Position numbers and translations under genes: made by a program | Source of the DNA: Daucus carota subsp. sativus | Taxonomy: Eukaryota; Streptophyta; Magnoliopsida; Apiales; Apiaceae | Assembly (NCBI RefSeq): GCF_001625215.2 | Contig: NC_030383.2 | Span: forward strand, 13,714,779-13,778,778 | Direction: 5' to 3' | DNA length: 64,000 nucleotides | The notes under the pieces: model-generated | Databases searched by the model: none | Seen by the model: the letters and a program-made list of their open reading frames with translations, nothing else | Told to the model about the DNA's origin: nothing | Shown: in pieces, positions 13,778 to 25,500 of the stretch | How positions within the stretch are numbered: position 1 is the stretch's first letter | Layout of the letters: the number at the start of each line of letters is the position of its first letter

Positions 13778-16051
13778 ATGAAAGCCTCAACGGTGATCTG
13801 CATTGCCACTTTGTTGTTGTGGCAATCCGTTCTGCCATTCGCTCAAGATGATGGAAGCACGGAGAATGCAGAACCTGTGAAGCCGAGTAAAGAAGAGGAG
13901 GAGTGCAATGGCGTCTTTGCGTCGTATACTTTGGAGCAGAGGGAGAGGGAGCTTCCGTTTGTCAAGAATGTATCGGCTCAAGGGTGGGCGTTTAAGTCTT
14001 CTGCGGTGGTGATGAATGCGGGGGCAACAGAGCTCAAGGCCTGGCAACTTTTTATTGGGTTTCAGAATGATGAGCTTTTGGTATCTGTGGATGGGGCTGT
14101 TGTTGTTGATGGTGATAGTTTTCCTATTCGTGTTGGTAAAAATGGGACTCACCTAGCTGGATTTCCACAGGCTGATTTGAAGACCGCGATTGATACGGCT
14201 AATGATATGAGCCAGATGGCTGCCAAGATCAGTATAAAGGGCACCCAATTTGGTGGCCAGAAGAACGCGAAGCCAATGCCTAAGACGCTCAAAATTGTGA
14301 ATGATGGCTTCAAATGTCCTGCACCAAAGATGACCAAGGGTGGTGAGTATTTTTCAAACTATGCACTTTTCATTATTTGATTTGATGGTTCATTTGGACT
14401 ATAAATTTGTTGAGTGACCAATTCTCCTAAAACCTCAAGGTGTTAGGAGGAGGGCTTATAAATTCTGAGAATATTTGGCCCTTCTGAGAATAGGGAGTCG
14501 AACTCGAGCCTAAGCTCTGATATCATGTTAAGTGACCAATTCTCCTAAAACCTCAAGATGTTAAGAGGAGGGCTTACCATGATCATATTCTAACAAAATT
14601 TATTGCAATGCTTTTGCCTGATTGATTCTGCAGGTTCCACAATGGCTGTCTGTTGTGTTAAGGATCCCAAGTTCAAAACCAAGGACTTGAAAACTAAGTT
14701 TTTTCCGCGCCAGAAAGGGGATCTTACCTTTACATATGATGTGCTCCAAGCATACAAAGGTAGCTATCTTGCTCAAGTCACCATTAAGAATCATCATCCA
14801 CTTGGCCGCCTTGACCGTTGGAATTTGACCTGGGAATGGATGAGGAACGAATTTATTTACAACATGAGAGGAGCCTTCACTCACCAGAAGGATCCTTCTG
14901 AATGCCTCTACGGTCCCCAGGGCAGGTATTACCAAGACTTGGATTTCAGCCAAGTGTTGAACTGCCAGAAAAAGCCTGTTATTTCGGATATGCCTCCAAC
15001 ATTGAAAGATGATGAGAAGCTTGGAAAGTTGCCTTACTGCTGCAGAAATGGCAGCATATTGCCTGCTATAATGAATGTAACTGAGTCCCAATCAATCTTT
15101 CAGTTGAACGTCTACAAGCTTCCACCTGACATGAATAGAACAGCCATTAATCCTCCTCAGAACTGGCAGATTTCAGGCCTTGTGAACCCGACCTATAAAT
15201 GTGGGCAGCCAATACGCGTTGATCCCTCTGAATTCCCTGATCCTAGTGGCATTGATTCGGTATCCACATCTGTAGCAACTTGGCAAGTGACATGCAACAT
15301 AACGCGTCCAAAACCAAAGCAAGCTAAATGCTGTGTTTCCTTCTCAGCTTACTATGCCAGGTCTGTGATTCCCTGCAACACCTGTGCTTGTGGCTGTGAA
15401 GACACTGACAAATGCAATCCCAACGCGAAAGCAATGCTGCTTCCACCCGAAGCTCTTCTTGTTCCATTCGTCAACAGAACAGCAAAAGCACTCGCATGGG
15501 CCAAACTGAGAAAGTTACCAATCCCTCATCCAAGACCTTGCGGTGACAACTGTGGAGTTAGCGTCAACTGGCACATTACAGGCAATACAAAAACAGGATG
15601 GAGTGCCAGAATCACGCTATTCAACTGGGGAAGCTTGCCTTATCAAGATTGGTTTGCAGCAGTTCAATTGAAGAAGGCATCTGTGGGGTACCAAAATGTA
15701 TACTCCTTCAATGGAACAAGGCTACCAAATTTAAACAATACTATCTTTATGAAAGGATTCAAGGGCTTAAATTACTTGATTGCTGAAGTGGACGGTGCTC
15801 GTCCTGGGGCTCCAAGAGTACCAGGAAAACAACAATCAGTGATCTCATTTTCAAAAGCACATACTCCCAAAATTGACATAGAAGCTGGAGATGGTTTCCC
15901 ATCTAAGTTCATATTCAATGGTGAAGAATGTGCTCTGCCTACCCGCTTCCCAGGAAATGGAGCCCATCGTGCTCGTGCTGCAGATTTTCTTCCAGTTTTA
16001 CTCATCACTCTATTGACTACTTTGCTCATCACTGACCGCTGGTTCCACTGA
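13778..16051 (+). CDS. COBRA-like protein (COBL7 type), GPI-anchored
   Basis: Two exons, 13778-14342 and 14634-16051, encode 660 residues, matching the long COBL subgroup (COBL7-COBL11) and not the ~450-residue COBRA subgroup. COBRA proteins sit on the outer plasma membrane and help orient or crystallise cellulose in the wall. A signal peptide (about 1-22) is followed by the extra N-terminal domain (about 40-185). The COBRA domain starts at the conserved CC of MAVCCVKDP. It has the wall-type WNLTWEW block, several N-glycosylation sites (NVT, NRT, NIT, NGT), the family signature CCVS (about 421-424) and the Cys-rich CNTCACGC. The C-terminus is a hydrophobic tail (DFLPVLLITLLTTLLIT) after a small-residue region, as expected for GPI transfer. 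The intron splits a Gly codon and holds a TRIM-like element. Frames are intact. Confidence 0.95.
14408..14595 (-). mobile_element. TRIM-like miniature LTR retrotransposon in the COBL intron
   Basis: On the minus strand: a first LTR of about 70 bp (14595-14526, TGTTAG...TTAACA), then directly TGATATCAGAGC (14525-14514), one mismatch from the initiator-Met tRNA primer-binding site TGGTATCAGAGC. A short interior follows, then a second, shortened LTR copy (about 14465-14408) ending CTCAACA. The shared block covers about 50 bp. The whole insertion is only 188 bp and is flanked by a perfect 5-bp duplication, AAATT (14403-14407 and 14596-14600). No coding. The structure is seen directly; naming it TRIM is inference. 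Confidence 0.8.
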
Positions 16052-16089
16052 TCAGTTGCCAAATGAAGCTTGTATTTATTGAAAATGTA

Positions 16090-16860
16090 AGATGATACTA
16101 ATGTACTTGCTGGAACAAGCAATGGATCAGGATATAGATGAGATATTTCTTCTCTTGCTGTCTAGGCAATGCATGTAGGTGTTGCGACCAAGTGGAGAGA
16201 CTTTGATTTTCAATTGGAAACAGAGGGAAGATCATGATAGTAATTACAATTATACATTATAATTGTTGTAAAATTGCAGACGATGTTGAGATTACAAAAT
16301 TTTGCACTTGGATGACATGATTCAGATTCCTAGCTCCACTTCTTACCACCCTTTCTTGGCAGACCCATCAGAATAACATGAAACTGAGTACTCTCTGTTG
16401 AATACATCAAAGAGAAAGCATTATCTAAGATTTTAGTCTGATACATGTTTAACTACTTTTCTTCATGATGTTTCAATCAAAGTATATAAAGTTCATATAT
16501 GACTATGAATACATCTGATATGTTCAAGACATGTTGTCCTAGTTCTGCAATTTCTGGAGTAAATGAATCATATATCACTAACAATCAAATCATGAGCTCC
16601 TCCATTGATTTTACGGAACTTAATATATTAATGATGGCCAAATCAACCCACAATACAAGCTAAGAATATTCCTGACACTGTCAAGCAAAGTATAGTTCCC
16701 AACACAAGTCATTCCTAAGGTTAAATTTCAATTTTCTAATGTAGAAACTGATATAGAAAAGGTGATCATATGCTTTGTACTGGAGACCAAGAAATCCCAG
16801 TGGTAAGAATAATAAAAGGGGAGCAAAATCTTGACTGACACATCTTCTAAAGTTCCACTC
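16090..16860 (+). other. Intergenic spacer between the COBL and ENODL genes
   Basis: No coding signal. From about 16650 it aligns with the region 43100-43290 upstream of the second ENODL gene (shared words GAATATTCCT, GTCAAGCAAAG and AGGTGATC.TATGCTTTGTA), so the promoter was part of the gene duplication. Confidence 0.6.
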
Positions 16861-16870
16861 AACATTTCCC

Positions 16871-16878
16871 TATATATA
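16871..16878 (+). promoter_or_regulatory. Probable TATA box of ENODL copy 1
   Basis: TATATATA about 86 bases before the ATG. The paralogous gene has TATAAAT in the matching place. Confidence 0.6.
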
Positions 16879-16963
16879 CCCTTCATGTTTGTTAATCCAG
16901 ATCATATCTTTCACATTTTAAGTGCCAATTTTAATCTTTCCTTTTCCTTTTTCAAGTTCTCCG

Positions 16964-17650
16964 ATGGCCTTTACTACGTCGAGGACTTATGGAAGCAAGG
17001 CACTCTATGTTTTCGGGTTGCTCAGTCTTTTCTTGTTGATCCAAAAAGCTCGTGCATATGAGTTCATAGTTGGAGGCCGCAACGGCTGGTCTCCCTCTGG
17101 TTCTTATGCATTCAATCAGTGGGCAGAATCTAAACGATTCCAAATTCAAGACACTCTTGGTAAATTCAATAGTACTAATATTTTCTTTTAAATGAATGAT
17201 TAAATGTAAATGGTTGCATGCCTAAAGTTTTGTTGTTTTCCAGTGTTTAACTATCCAGCTGACCAAGATTCAGTGCTTTACGTAACAAAAGATGACTACG
17301 ACAACTGCAATACAGCCAACCCTATTAAGAAGTTCACAGACGGTCACACGGTCTACAAGTTCAGCCAATCTGGGCCGCATTATTTCATCAGTGGCAATGA
17401 AGAGCACTGTCACAAGAATGAGAAGTTGGTGGTGGTCGTGTTGGCTGACAGAAGCAACAAAAAGGGCAACTCTCCGCCTCCTGCAGGGTCGAATCCATCG
17501 CCCCCTCCAACGACGGAGGAGAGTCCAGATACACCTTCGGACATGAATCCTCCTCCGCATAAAAATGCTGCTGCTGCTTTCTCATCTTTCGTCACTTTGC
17601 TTTTTTCAGGGGGTGCTTTGCTTGGTTCATCCCTCGTGCTACTTGTCTGA
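16964..17650 (+). CDS. Early nodulin-like protein (phytocyanin fold), copy 1
   Basis: Exons 16964-17159 and 17244-17650 join within a Val codon to give 200 residues. A signal peptide ends near residue 29 (LLIQKARA), then the plastocyanin-like domain runs YEFIVGGRNGW... to KLVVVVLAD. The usual blue-copper ligands are missing: the ligand Cys position reads YFISGNEEHC with Ser in its place, which is typical of ENODLs, so copper is probably not bound. A short Pro/Ser-rich stretch (SPPPAGSNPSPPPTT) suggests arabinogalactan glycosylation. The hydrophobic tail (TLLFSGGALLGSSLVLLV) suggests GPI anchoring to the plasma membrane. The single intron in this position is standard for phytocyanin genes. Tandem paralogue at 43407-44194. 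Confidence 0.93.
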
Positions 17651-17659
17651 GTCACTGAT

Positions 17660-18532
17660 TTGAATGCAGAATTTGAACTTTGTTCTTTGCTTGTTTGTTT
17701 TCTTTTTCTTTCTTTTTCTCTTGTAAATTTGTTTGTTCATTTATTTTGCAAAGCTTGAGGTGAGTTTGTTTTGGGGGCGTTCTCATGTAAAAGATTCGCA
17801 TTTGTTATTCGTATGATTTATATTTTAAAGCAAGTGAAGAATTGATATGCCTTTGTATGACAAGTTTGTGTTGAGTAATCCGTACGATTGAACTAAGGAG
17901 ACTCTGTTAAAGAAATTAAACACAATTTCAGTGTTATTTACCATATGATCTGCTAATATGACGGCTCACTGTCATATTCTTTTCAAGATCAAATTTTCGA
18001 TAGGATTTCTGTTCCTATCGGTGCTAAAACTGTTTTTTAAAATTTCTTTGTTGGTAAAAAAAACAAAACTAAGGAGACTCTGAATATGAGTCAGCTTTTT
18101 AAATTGAACTCTCGTATGATATTAACCAGCTCATTGATGTTCGAGTTATTTCCTGAATTCAAATTCTGATACCAGCTAATTTGACGCTCTAAGGAACTGG
18201 TTACAAATTTTATAATTACAAATTGCAGGCAACAATGGCTGATGTAGCATAGAAACTGTATAACGTCTGGCCAGACTCAAGCGGCCCGGAGAATCTATGG
18301 TCCCCGGAAAAAGCTATATGATCATATAAGTAATGTTGTTGTGGGATCAGGATCATGTAAGTCAGAGATTTAATAAAAAAAAATTAGACTTTTGAGTCTA
18401 GGTAGAGGTTTGATGACATGAATCATGTAATATAGGTGTTCAAAGAGGATAAGATAATCGGCTAAATTGAGTCTGCAAGATAACTCTAATCTTTATGTTT
18501 GTTAAATCACTACATAGGCAAGTGCTCAAATA
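17660..18532. other. 3' flank of ENODL copy 1, no further gene
   Basis: T-rich 3' UTR to about 17830, then AT-rich spacer without recognisable coding or repeats of note. Confidence 0.5.
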
Positions 18533-19587
18533 AGAACCCCAACTAATGTGAGATATGAGATCTAATCTCAGCCCTTCATTTTATATAAAAACTTATAATC
18601 CAAGCCTCTTATTTCTTCTCGTGTCTTCATCCCTGCTGGCTGCCCCATTACATTTTTTCATCTCTCTTTTATCCACCTACCACACCAGCCACCACTGCCT
18701 TCTCTCTCCCTCTTTCTCCCCATGGCTGTTGCGGCATCGCCGCCACCTGATCTGCAGCCGTCTCCCCAGCATCTCCGTGGATGGGCGTCGTCACTTCGCT
18801 CTCCCTCACGAGCACATCGCCGACCCAGCCTCCATCCCCGACCTTCCACCGACGGTTTCTCTCCCTCCGCTCTCCTTCTCTACTCAGCCTGCGACTCCAT
18901 TCTTTCGCCGGAAACACAGCTGGCTCCGTCGACGCAGGCTTACACGACGCTTTCTGATCTGTCAGTGAGAGTGCTTTACGTCGGCAAAGATGAGAGGTGT
19001 CGGAAAAGATATTGTAGGTCGGGGCGATGGGAAACAGATCTGTTCTGTAATGTGACAGAAATCAATTAAATCAAGGTGTTTTTTGATTTTCCGATGGTGA
19101 TTTTGTTTTGTAGTTGGTGGTTTTTCGGATTTTGGGATGGTGGTGGTTGTTTGTAGATGGTGGTGGTGTGGTGATTTTTATTTTTACGGTGCCGCTTTTT
19201 AGTTTTACAGTGGTGATTTTTTGTTTTTTGGTGCTGATTTTGCTTTGTAGTTGGTGATTTTCTAGATTTGGGGGTCCGTAGATGGTGGTGGTGATCTGTA
19301 GATGGCGGTGATGTGGTGATTTTTTCATTTTCCGACAGTGGATTTCATTTTTCCCGAGGTATTTTTAGTTTTCCGGTGGTGATTTTTAGTTTGACGGTGG
19401 TGATTTTATGTTTACCGGTGGTGGCGTCCGGAAATGGTGGTCGGTGGTGGTTGGAGGTGGTGGAATTAGAATGAGATGGTAATAAAATATTTAAATTTAA
19501 AAAATTAATGGGGGGCGAGAGATTGATATAAGATATAAAACGTGTAGCTGAGATTAGATCTCATATCTCACAATGACATTGGTTCTC
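18533..19587. mobile_element. Mutator-like non-autonomous element (or large MITE)
   Basis: Inverted termini of about 40 bp: a perfect 25-bp core at 18548-18572 matches the inverse of 19547-19571, extended outward by AGAACC...AATGT on both sides. The interior is unusual: a C-rich first part (18620-18950) with open frames but no recognised protein, then a G/T-rich part (19080-19450) made of imperfect repeats of GATGGTGGTGGTG and GTGATTTTTAG. A captured gene piece (Pack-MULE) is possible but not shown. A 9-bp target duplication could not be found with confidence. Confidence 0.65.
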
Positions 19588-20050
19588 TAACGAATGCCTC
19601 GTCATCGGTTACCATATTAAAATAATACATTCAATCTATAACAACTTTAAATAATAATAAATACTATATTTAAATTATGATCAATCTATATAGCTAATAC
19701 AGATCTAATTTAGTCGATTATTATAGTCAATCTCATTGGAGATTAAGATATTATGTAAAATTTCCTGTAATACATTTTGTTTTGATGGTATTGCCTATAT
19801 CTCAAAAATATTATGTTATTATTATTTTAAGTTGTTATAAATAGGAGTAAAATATATTATTTTAATACGATAATAAATTTTAATATGATAATAGATGATG
19901 TGGCATTTGCTATTCGACAAATTTAGCCATCTACAGGGGCTTGGCTAAAATTATAAAGAAACGGGGTTGGCTAAAATTATAGACAAGCGGTGTGTAGTGT
20001 TGGTGTGTGAGTTTTGAGGAGATAATGTATATATTTATTTTTATTTTTTG
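19588..20050. other. AT-rich spacer before the retrotransposon block
   Basis: No genes seen. It ends in the target duplication ACATG (20051-20055) of the gypsy element. Confidence 0.5.
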
Positions 20051-20055
20051 ACATG

Positions 20056-20302
20056 TGTTTATGCTATTTTTTGTGGGTTAAATGCCAAGAATTATAAACT
20101 AAAATTAAGTGCAAATAATAAGACAAAGATTGGTTACGCGGAAAACCCAGGAAGGGAAAAAACCGCGGAAGGGTTTGGAACCCTGCCAAAAATGTTCACT
20201 AGAATCGAATATGTTGAGTACAAAATGTGTTTTTAGCTGCTGAGTTGCCTGCTTTCAACATGCTATTCTACTCTATTTATACTAGCATTCTGGCTAAGCT
20301 TA
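20056..20302 (-). repeat. Gypsy 3' LTR, first part
   Basis: 247 bases matching 42210-42456 with one visible difference. Interrupted at 20303 by the inner element; continues at 33728. Confidence 0.93.
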
Positions 20303-22540
20303 TGTTAGGTCCAAAGTATCGTAGAAGGGGGGTTGAATACGATACTCACTACAATTTAAAATTCTTTCGAATCTTGCGGATAAACAAATTGCAGTCCTGT
20401 AATGGGTTTCGTGTTCCGGATATTTATTGGGTCGGTTTCTGAGGATATGAAAATATTAAACCAACACACAATATTTTCCAAGGTATATCTGTATATTGAT
20501 AAATACCTCGAAGGGTGCTACAAATCCAAACCCGAAGGTTGGCTACAATGACCACTACTCTCAATATTACAAACTCTAACCGCTACGGATATTTCTATTA
20601 CAAAGCTAGACTAGAGTGTATATATAGTGGGAGTAGCCGTGCAGAGCACTTGGCCATTTCATCCCGAAGGATGATGTAAATTGTGAGAACCACAATCACA
20701 TATTTATAGGCTTTCATAAACTAACCATGGTTAACGAGTTCGTCCTGGACGGATTGAGTTCGTCCTGGACGGATTCGATTTAACAAAATAAATCTAACTC
20801 CCAAGTACTTGAATTGGTGCCAGGAGATGTTGGTTTGGGGCGCAACATTTGACCAAGTCAAATGTTGCGCTTCAACAATGTTGCGCTTCATTGCTCCTCT
20901 GTTTGGTACTTAGAAATAATTCCAGTAACAAAAGTTGCGCCATGATTGTTGATTAGAGGAGCAACATTTGACCAGGTCAAATGTTGTTCCAATATAGTGC
21001 ATCCCTTGTAGAGTTGTGACTTAGAAATTATTCTAAGTCACAAAGGGTTAGTGCCAAGAGTTGTTAGTAGAGGAGCAACATTTGACCGGTCAAATGTTGC
21101 GCCCGGGTCAAATGTTGCGCCTGGGTCAAATGTTGCGCCCGGGTCAAACCTTGCGCCTTGGTCAAATGTTGCGCCATAGAGTGTGCAAGAGGTATATGGT
21201 GACTTAGAGAAATTCTAAGGCAAATATGAACTTGCTCCACCATTGTAATGCTTCCCCTGTTATCTCTCATCTCTTGGGGACGAACTTTGACTTTGGTCAA
21301 AGGTTGCGCCTCAAGAGTGCTATGTCTTCACTGTGATGTACTTAGAGAATTTTCTAAGTGAGGAAGAGCTGTTGACTTCGGTCAAATGTTGTTCCTCACA
21401 TAGTAAGAGCTTTCCTTGTTATCACTCCTTTGACTGAGATTGACTTGAGTTTGCTCCATCCATTTATTAATATTATATTCATAATATTATATAAATATAT
21501 GTATAAATAAAGATATATATATAAATGTATATAAATAATATTTATATAAACATATAGTAATATATATATACATATATTTAAATATATTCTCATATATTTA
21601 AATATATATAATATACATAAAATTATATGTAAATATAAATATAAATATATATAGGGATATATATATAATTATCTATAGATATAAATATACACATATTTAT
21701 GCACATAATATAATATATATATATACACTTAAATATATAAATGTTTATGTAAAATATAAATACATATACTATATACATATATATTTATTTAAATATATAT
21801 ACATATAAATATACATATACATATGTTTAAAAACATATATACATATATATTATATATATTATATTTAATTAAATATACATATATACATATATAATTATAT
21901 TTGTACATATACAAATATATAAGTGCACACATATATAAAATGTCATTTCCTGATATGGCTTTCTGTGGAAGCTTTGACATATGGCATTTGAGCAGTAAGC
22001 TTTGGCATAGCTGGCATTTGGCTTGACTTGGCTTTGGAACAAATGACTTGTTATGACTTGATCAATTCTTCGATTGATAAATACTTTGGAAAACTCCGTA
22101 TGTGTTGACGCTTAGTGCACTGGTCTGGTTCACAAGCGACTAACACTGAAGTCAAACATTGTACCTTCTTTGTCAGCAAACATTGATCAGTCGGTTCCGG
22201 GTTAGTTTATGCTTCAGTTTGTTGATTATAAATAACCAACCAAGATATATAGAAATATCTTGCTTCATGGGTTGCACTGAAATCTTTCGAGTACTTGGAC
22301 AACATCTTCATTGCTTCCACAATCTTGAATACTTCAATCTTTATTCTTCACTGAGGCATGAACATTTAATGAACTTCTTCCAGTGAACTTATTCCTTCGA
22401 GACTGTAGATGGCTTCTTCAACCTTTGTCTTCGTATCTTCCGATTCCGGTGCAGGCGTAGTGTTATTTACTTGTCCTGTTCTATTGTTGAGTTATCATCC
22501 CTATGTAACAGATAGGGTTGTCTTTACATTTAGACTTACA
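20303..22540 (-). repeat. Copia-like 3' LTR
   Basis: Apparently identical to 31475-33712 (constant offset 11,172) at every place compared. Holds palindromes with TTTGACC/GGTCAAA at 20840-21130 and an extremely AT-rich TATA/CATA tract at about 21465-21940. Confidence 0.95.
20840..21130. promoter_or_regulatory. Palindromic W-box-rich cluster in the copia-like LTR
   Basis: Three palindromes: 20840-20870 (14-bp arms GCGCAACATTTGAC, 3-base gap), 20962-20986 (12-bp arms, 1-base gap) and 21075-21100 (13-bp arms GCAACATTTGACC, no gap). These are followed by direct repeats of GGGTCAAATGTTGCGCC. Every unit carries TTGACC/GGTCAA, the W-box core bound by WRKY factors. The same cluster is at 32012-32302 in the other LTR. 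That it drives stress-responsive expression is inference. Confidence 0.6.
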
Positions 22541-25500
22541 ATCTCCCCCTATTTGTTTGTTAATCATAACAAGCAAATCCTCTGGAGGATAACTCAACTA
22601 ACACTAGAAAAAGTAAAGTCCTGGACTAGTAAATAATGCTACAAAGTTTCTGGATCATATAATACATTTCCAGATTTCATGAATAGAAATAACAAATGTG
22701 CATATCACCTTTATTTCTCTTGTTCTTGCTTACCTGCCTGAAAATCCTCATAGTCTGTCTTGAAGAGAATTCAAAACATTCCATTATGCAAAGAACAATC
22801 AGCAGCTTCATTGAATTCTTCAGTGGTAATGAATAAGTTCCTGTCTACCACTTACTGAAAAATAGATGTATCACCTTATACTTCTCCTCCCGTTACCTTG
22901 ATCAGGTTCCCCTTGGTGATAAGTAGCTATCTCCCCTTAGATGAAAGATCAATCCTCCTTCTTAGTTGAAGAAGAATCTCCCCCTCAGTAGTACACAGCT
23001 AAAGAGTAGTTTAATCCCCCTTAGTTGTAGACAATAGAAGAAAGCTAACTTACTTTTTCTTCCCCCTTTCATATATTCTCCCCCTAAATATATTCTCCCC
23101 CTTAGTTGTGGAATCCTCCAAAATATATGTGGTATCAAATAGGTCAAGGAACGTGTACAATACTTCCTGTACCAAAAGATAATCTCCCCATAGAGAACTA
23201 AACAACGCTAAAGCTGGGGTCGAAGAAAGAGTTCAGAAGAAGGGTTTACTTTGATTGGGTTGGTCCCTATGCTGAAAGAATAGGTTCCAAACGGAAAAGT
23301 AAGGAATAAAAACTGACATTCCAGTAACAACATCCACTTTGTCTTTAGGTATAAATTTGGTAATTAGTGGGTGTCTCACTAAAATGTTCTGCAGGTGTAT
23401 CACTCAACACTCAATTTTCTCTCGGTTTTTGGGTAAGGGTGTCACTCACGAGTTCTGTAAGTGTATCCCTCCACACAAATACTGAGCTTCCAAAATGCTG
23501 AGTACCTGCAAGAAAATCACCTTAGCCACCCTTAAAGGGGGTCACCGGTGGTGCAATGGGAGTTCGTAATTCCCAGTCCCTGTAGACTCATCAGATAAAT
23601 CCGAATCATGGTCCACAAGTTGCCAACCACTAAGTGGCTTATCCAATTAAGGATCCAGAGTTGTTTGATCTGGGAGGTTAGACAAAGGCATAATTATGGC
23701 AAAGGCCTAAGTCCTCCTCAATGTCTGTGAAGACACTTGATTCAAGAGAATCATCAACCATAAGTTCACAACGTGAAATGGAATGAACCGTAGTTGCTTC
23801 CGTCAATTCTTTCAACAACTTGTGAGCTTCCAATACCAATTATTATTATATGTACCTCACAAGTGTTTCACTCTTTTCAATATCCTATGTGTTTGCACTC
23901 ACTCATGCTCACATATTTTTCATTCTGATATCTCACTGGTTCTTCTCAGAATCTCACCAAGTGTTTAACTCTCAGTGTTTGGCTCACAGTGTTTCTCTCA
24001 GCACTCAAAGTATGGTCTTTTGTACCTGCATGAGAAAATCACCATAGCCCCTTCAAGAGAGGTCACTGGCGGTGCAATGGGGTTTCGTAAATCCCCGATC
24101 CTCAACTGACTCATCAATAAATTGACTCATAGTCATAGAGTTGCCGATCTCCTATAAATAGAAAATCCATTCCGATTGGATCCAGATCTGTTCTTATCTG
24201 GGGAGGGAGACGAGAATCCTGAAGATTTGGCAATTGAGATCCTCGTTTCCTCCTTACACCTGTAAAGGCATCAACCATCTTATTTACCGTAAAATGGTAA
24301 ATGAAGAAGTTGCTTCTGGAACAAAACCTTTAACCTTACTGTGCACTCTCTTGTATTGTGTCCATAAGATTTTCTGTTTAGGTTCTTCATCAGAGTGATT
24401 ACTGATGATGTGCTTGACTCAATACAAGATGCTCTGGCTGACGAGCGAATTTCAATGGACTCATCCTGTTGAGAGAATGATTCCAGAGACTGTTTAATTG
24501 CCTTTTCAGCTCTATATTCTTTTGGGAGAATACAGATGAGCAACAGTTACCTCAAGTTTGAAAACACCTTTTCTCCTTGAGAGGTAGAGCTGTGGGTACA
24601 CTATCCCTCACATCCTTATTTGCTGCAACAAGTACAGTTTCTCCCTCATTGACCTTTAGTCTAATAAGTTCCTTATCACTCCAGGGGGAAAGTTGGGATG
24701 TGTTCTGAATTTGGTTTTATAGTCTGGGATAAAGATTGTTGGTTTTCAACCTTATGACTATCTAGGAAAGCCAAGAGGCTGATTAAGTTCCGAAGAACAG
24801 AAAGAGATATAAATGCATTTTAGAAAATCTATGATTTTAAATGAAAGCAATTGCATTTAATCTTTTGAGAAAAAATGAATCAGTTGTGACTGTAAAATGA
24901 TTTTCATAAAGAATGACACTCACAACCGATGAAAGAATCAAAGTTTTCCATTAAAAACTGGTTTGAGTACGAGAGTCTGAATCTATGCATAAAAGTTTTA
25001 AATGAACTTGTCTTTGAAAAAGACACAGACTCTTGTTTCTCACTACAATTTAAAAAGGAAACAAGAAAATTTATGCGCTACAGTGTATAAAGCACTCATC
25101 ACAATAATTAGTGAAAAGGCATCATACTAGCACATCGTCAAAACAGACGCTGCAAGTGACAAAGATCACCAAGTACACAAATACAAGATAATCAATGTCT
25201 CGTCCTATGACGCTACATATATAGATGCAAAATATTCTAAGAAATATTTATGAAATAAAGTAGTGGATACCAATTGTTGAAATCAATTGATAAGAAAATT
25301 TCTTTGAAGAAACTCACCACTCCAGAACATAAATTTGAGACAGAATGAAGATTATGTTGTCTCCCTTGTACTCAGAATATTAAACACCTAAAATATATTA
25401 GCACCAATGGTTTTAAGAAATATGCAACAATATTTCATCAGTGCCAATACATCACAATCAATTCAAAAATAAAACATCAATAAAGCATCAAAAATAGATA

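Noticed and set aside
18555-19069. Overlapping open frames of 115-137 codons
   Set aside because: They lie inside the Mutator-like element in a C-rich segment and are open on several frames of both strands; no homology recognised.
21064-21300. Minus-strand frame with QGLTRAQHLTQAQHLT repeats, also at 32236-32472
   Set aside because: It is the translation of the LTR's W-box repeats, identical in both LTRs; not a gene.
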